A stretch of 8,359 nucleotides of DNA from UBA1738 sp045655325. Its GTDB lineage: Bacteria > Bacillota > Clostridia > UBA1381. Numbering within the stretch: position 1 is the stretch's first letter; each line of letters starts with the position of its first letter. The notes below the pieces were generated by a model that saw only the letters and a list, made by a program, of their open reading frames with translations, was not told the origin of the DNA and did not search any database. Shown piece after piece: positions 6,542 to 8,359 of this stretch. Location of the stretch: contig JAZOOY010000028.1 of the NCBI GenBank assembly GCA_045655325.1, forward strand, positions 1 to 8,359. The letters run 5' to 3'. A program made the translations under genes and the position numbers.

Positions 6542-6787
6542 ATGAAACTGATAAACATCGGATTTGGAAATATTGTTCCGGCGGAAAAGGTGGTAGCCAT
6601 AATCAGTCCGGAATCAGCGCCTATTAAAAGAGTTATGCACGAGGCTGATGAGCGTGGAAAGCTAATCAATGCAACATACGGAAGAAGAACAAGAGCGGTT
6701 ATTGTCACATCATCTGACCACATAATCCTGTCTGCACTTCAACCGGAAACTATATCAAACCGACTGATGCAGGAGGATGATGAATAA
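6542..6787 (+). CDS. remA: RemA/DUF370 family DNA-binding regulator
   Basis: Small 81-residue protein of the RemA family. In B. subtilis, RemA assembles into rings that bind repeated DNA sites and activate matrix and osmoprotection genes. Family hallmarks are INIGFGN at the N-terminus, ISPESAPIKR (21-30), ATYGRRTRAVIVT (44-56, with Arg48, Arg49 and Arg51) and the ending LQPETISNRL. The basic patch needed for DNA contact is therefore largely kept, but the position of B. subtilis Arg18 appears to be Lys16 here. A perfect AGGAGG (6531-6536), overlapping the yicC stop codon, lies 5 bases before the ATG. The stop overlaps the gmk ATG (TAATG), and the AGGAGG used by gmk (6771-6776) lies within this coding sequence. 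In non-Bacillus Clostridia the regulated genes are mostly unknown, so matrix control should not be assumed. Confidence 0.93.
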   Translation: MKLINIGFGNIVPAEKVVAIISPESAPIKRVMHEADERGKLINATYGRRTRAVIVTSSDHIILSALQPETISNRLMQEDDE

Positions 6788-7380
6788 TGAGTAAAGGTTC
6801 ACTTTTTGTTATATCAGGTCCTTCCGGAACAGGAAAGGGTACAGTATGTGCCGAGCTTTTGAAAGAAGACAACATCTTCCTTTCGATTTCCGCAACAACA
6901 CGTGATAAGCGTGTGGGCGAAACCGAGGGGGTTACATACTACTACACAGATACCGAGAAATTTGAAAAAATGATTGAGAACGGTGAGATGCTAGAGTATG
7001 CGGTTTATGGTGGTAACTACTACGGAACACCTAAAAAAGCCGTTACCGATATGCTGGATAGCGGAAAGAACGTAATACTTGAAATTGAACCGCAGGGTGC
7101 TTTAAAGGTAAAAGCGCAAATGCCGGAAGCAATTTTGATATTTGTTGTTCCGCCATCAATTGCGGAGCTTAGAAAACGTTTGAAAGAACGTGCAAGGGAA
7201 GACGATGCTGAAATTGAGCGTCGTATAAATGCGGCGAAGTGGGAATTTTCTCAGTCGCCAAAGTATAACTATGTTATAGTTAATGACGACCTTGACGAAT
7301 GCGTTGGGGATACGTTAAATATTATAAAGTCAGCAAATGACAGACAACAAATGATTGAAAAACTATTAAGTGAAATTTAA
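6787..7380 (+). CDS. gmk: Guanylate kinase
   Basis: Cytoplasmic enzyme that converts GMP and ATP to GDP and ADP in purine nucleotide synthesis and recycling. The 197 residues are full length. The P-loop GPSGTGKG is at 11-18, the GMP-binding ATTRDKRVGE at 36-45, YYY in the GMP domain at 51-53, YGGNYYGTP at 74-82, LEIEPQGALKVK at 98-109, and the lid-region arginines in RLKERAREDDAEIERR at 131-146. The Glu in EIEPQG, where E. coli has Asp, is to my memory common in clostridial enzymes. The AGGAGG at 6771-6776 lies 10 bases before the ATG. Coupling to remA by a one-base overlap, with rpoZ 14 bases downstream, repeats the gmk-rpoZ pairing seen widely in bacteria. Confidence 0.97.
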   Translation: MSKGSLFVISGPSGTGKGTVCAELLKEDNIFLSISATTRDKRVGETEGVTYYYTDTEKFEKMIENGEMLEYAVYGGNYYGTPKKAVTDMLDSGKNVILEIEPQGALKVKAQMPEAILIFVVPPSIAELRKRLKERAREDDAEIERRINAAKWEFSQSPKYNYVIVNDDLDECVGDTLNIIKSANDRQQMIEKLLSEI

Positions 7381-7394
7381 AGGAGACGAAAACA

Positions 7395-7610
7395 ATGATT
7401 ATTAAACCAGGAATCAGTGCACTTGAAAAATGCGTAGAAGACGGCTGCAGATACATTTTGGTAACTATGGCAGCTAAAAGAGCAAGAATGCTTGGCGAAA
7501 ATGATGACAGCACAGTAACTTGCGATTCAGAAAATCCGGTATCAAAGGCAGTTATGGAAATTTCTTGCGGAAAAATCGGATATAAAAAGGCGAAAATTGA
7601 CGAAGAATAA
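7395..7610 (+). CDS. rpoZ: DNA-directed RNA polymerase omega subunit
   Basis: Smallest core RNA polymerase subunit, which helps the beta-prime subunit fold and join the core. It has 71 residues, close to other short Bacillota omegas. The recognisable core is LEKCVEDGCRYILVTMAAKR (10-29) followed by ARML, then NPVSKAVMEIS and GKIGY (48-63), matching the RY-LV-xxAKRAR-L and xA-xEI-xGKI pattern. An AAAGGAG site at 7379-7385 overlaps the gmk stop and lies 9 bases before the ATG. Compared with the usual helix-turn before RY, it seems to carry one or two extra residues (DGC), and it has four cysteines (13, 18, 43, 58), which is unusual for omega. Position directly after gmk supports the assignment. 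Confidence 0.92.
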   Translation: MIIKPGISALEKCVEDGCRYILVTMAAKRARMLGENDDSTVTCDSENPVSKAVMEISCGKIGYKKAKIDEE

Positions 7611-7613
7611 TTT

Positions 7614-7619
7614 GGAGGG
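7614..7619 (+). promoter_or_regulatory. Ribosome binding site deciding the TTG start of priA
   Basis: GGAGGG lies 6 bases before TTG 7626, an optimal spacing. No ATG exists close by in the frame, and the encoded N-terminus (after Met: VAEVVVNHKSK) aligns with where PriA proteins begin. Confidence 0.8.
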
Positions 7620-7625
7620 AAAACC

Positions 7626-8359
7626 TTGGTTGCAGAGGTAGTAGTAAATCACAAATCAAAAAGTTTAGATAAAGTGTTTGACTACGCTATTAGTGAAGAG
7701 CTTGATGTAAAAATCGGCTCGTCGGTAATAGTTCCTTTTGGCAAGGGCAACAAGCCAAAGGAAGCCTATGTTATAAAAATCAAGGAGAAATCATCCGCAA
7801 AAAATTTAAAGACTATCGAAAGACTTTCAAAGGATATCCGCCTTTTTGATGAAAAACAGCTTGAGCTTATAAAGTGGATGCGAGAAAAGTATCTTGTCAC
7901 ATACCTTGATGCCATTCATGCGGTAAGTCCGTCAGGAACTGAAGTTAAGCCGGAGGAATGGCTTGTGCTTGCAGAAGACGTGAAGTTTGGCGAAACCGAC
8001 GAGATTGTTTTAAGGCTACAAGAGTGTGGCAATAATTGCGAATTAAACCGCTTTTTGGCAAAGTTCCAAAAAAGCATTAAAACCAGACTTGAAAAGCTTA
8101 TAGAAACCGGCAGGATAAAGCGTGAATTTCGTGATGCCAGAACGGTTAGCGACAAGCTTATAACCGTTTGTGAGCTTGACCTTGAAGACGGCGAGCTTGA
8201 AAAGGCATTGGGTGCTTTGGAAAAAAGCAACGCACATGTTCAGGCGAAGATGCTGGAGCTTTTATCAGAATGCGGAAGATTATCTCTTGCAGACCTTGTG
8301 AACTTTTCCGGTGGCTCATATAGCGGAATCCGTTCACTACTAAAAAAGGGATATATTAC
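7626..8359 (+). CDS. priA: Primosomal protein N' (PriA helicase), 3' end outside window
   Basis: Replication restart helicase that recognises stalled forks and reloads the replisome. Only about 244 N-terminal residues are visible, of an expected 700-800, and the frame is open to the last base (ending GYI). They cover the fork 3'-OH binding domain, residues 1 to about 105: AEVVVNHKSKSLDKVFDY at 3-20, GSSVIVPFGKGNK at 31-43, IKWMREKYLVTYLDAI at 82-97, then SPSG. The winged-helix region follows, with repeated LEKLIETGRIKRE-like and SLLKKGYI stretches. The Walker motifs and zinc-binding cysteines fall beyond the window. It uses a TTG start, 15 bases after rpoZ. In many Bacillota coaBC lies between rpoZ and priA; it is absent here. 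Confidence 0.9.
   Translation, partial: MVAEVVVNHKSKSLDKVFDYAISEELDVKIGSSVIVPFGKGNKPKEAYVIKIKEKSSAKNLKTIERLSKDIRLFDEKQLELIKWMREKYLVTYLDAIHAVSPSGTEVKPEEWLVLAEDVKFGETDEIVLRLQECGNNCELNRFLAKFQKSIKTRLEKLIETGRIKREFRDARTVSDKLITVCELDLEDGELEKALGALEKSNAHVQAKMLELLSECGRLSLADLVNFSGGSYSGIRSLLKKGYI

Noticed and set aside
7916..8237. Two overlapping minus-strand frames of 104 and 64 codons opposite priA
   Set aside because: They are antisense to the conserved PriA N-terminal region and have Ser/Phe-rich low-complexity content typical of shadow frames.
1..8359. CRISPR arrays, insertion sequences, phage, toxin-antitoxin, defence or tRNA/rRNA genes
   Set aside because: No spaced direct repeats, transposase motifs, tRNA-like cloverleaf or rRNA sequence were seen; the window is almost fully covered by core housekeeping genes.

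Overview
The window reads as a chromosomal housekeeping segment from a low-to-moderate GC Gram-positive bacterium of the Bacillota, most likely class Clostridia. The evidence is the gene order rqcH / yicC-remA-gmk-rpoZ-priA, which matches from memory the Bacillus yloA-yloC-remA-gmk-rpoZ-priA neighbourhood, together with a DUF1934 protein beside murI, strong AGGAGG-type ribosome binding sites, TTG starts and extended -10 promoters. Genus or species cannot be named from the sequence.

There are three transcription blocks. Positions 1-3677 (+) hold a cell-envelope block: the 3' part of a D-Ala-D-Ala ligase gene (ddl), glutamate racemase (murI), a DUF1934 small beta-barrel protein, and an exported S41 carboxy-terminal processing protease with a PDZ domain and a C-terminal peptidoglycan-binding-like domain. 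The first three genes overlap or abut, and the fourth follows after 37 bases. ddl and murI supply two D-amino-acid inputs of peptidoglycan (D-Ala-D-Ala and D-Glu). A strong hairpin at 3681-3713 ends this block and, read the other way, the convergent block. Positions 3713-5458 (-) hold one gene, an NFACT/RqcH (FbpA) ribosome quality-control factor. From 5654 (+) runs a tight operon: a YicC/YloC-family RNase, RemA (DUF370), guanylate kinase, the RNA polymerase omega subunit, and the N-terminal part of the primosomal helicase PriA, cut by the window end.

The only sizeable non-coding stretch, 5459-5653, carries two divergent extended -10 promoters, with an A/T tract between their -35 regions and an inverted repeat in the rqcH leader. 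There is no sign of mobile elements, CRISPR, RNA genes, phage or defence genes. I found no new system. The points worth a second look are residue-level variants in conserved enzymes (MurI, RqcH, RemA, omega), the leader hairpin, the shared divergent promoter region, and the absence of coaBC and yloB from the usual gene order.
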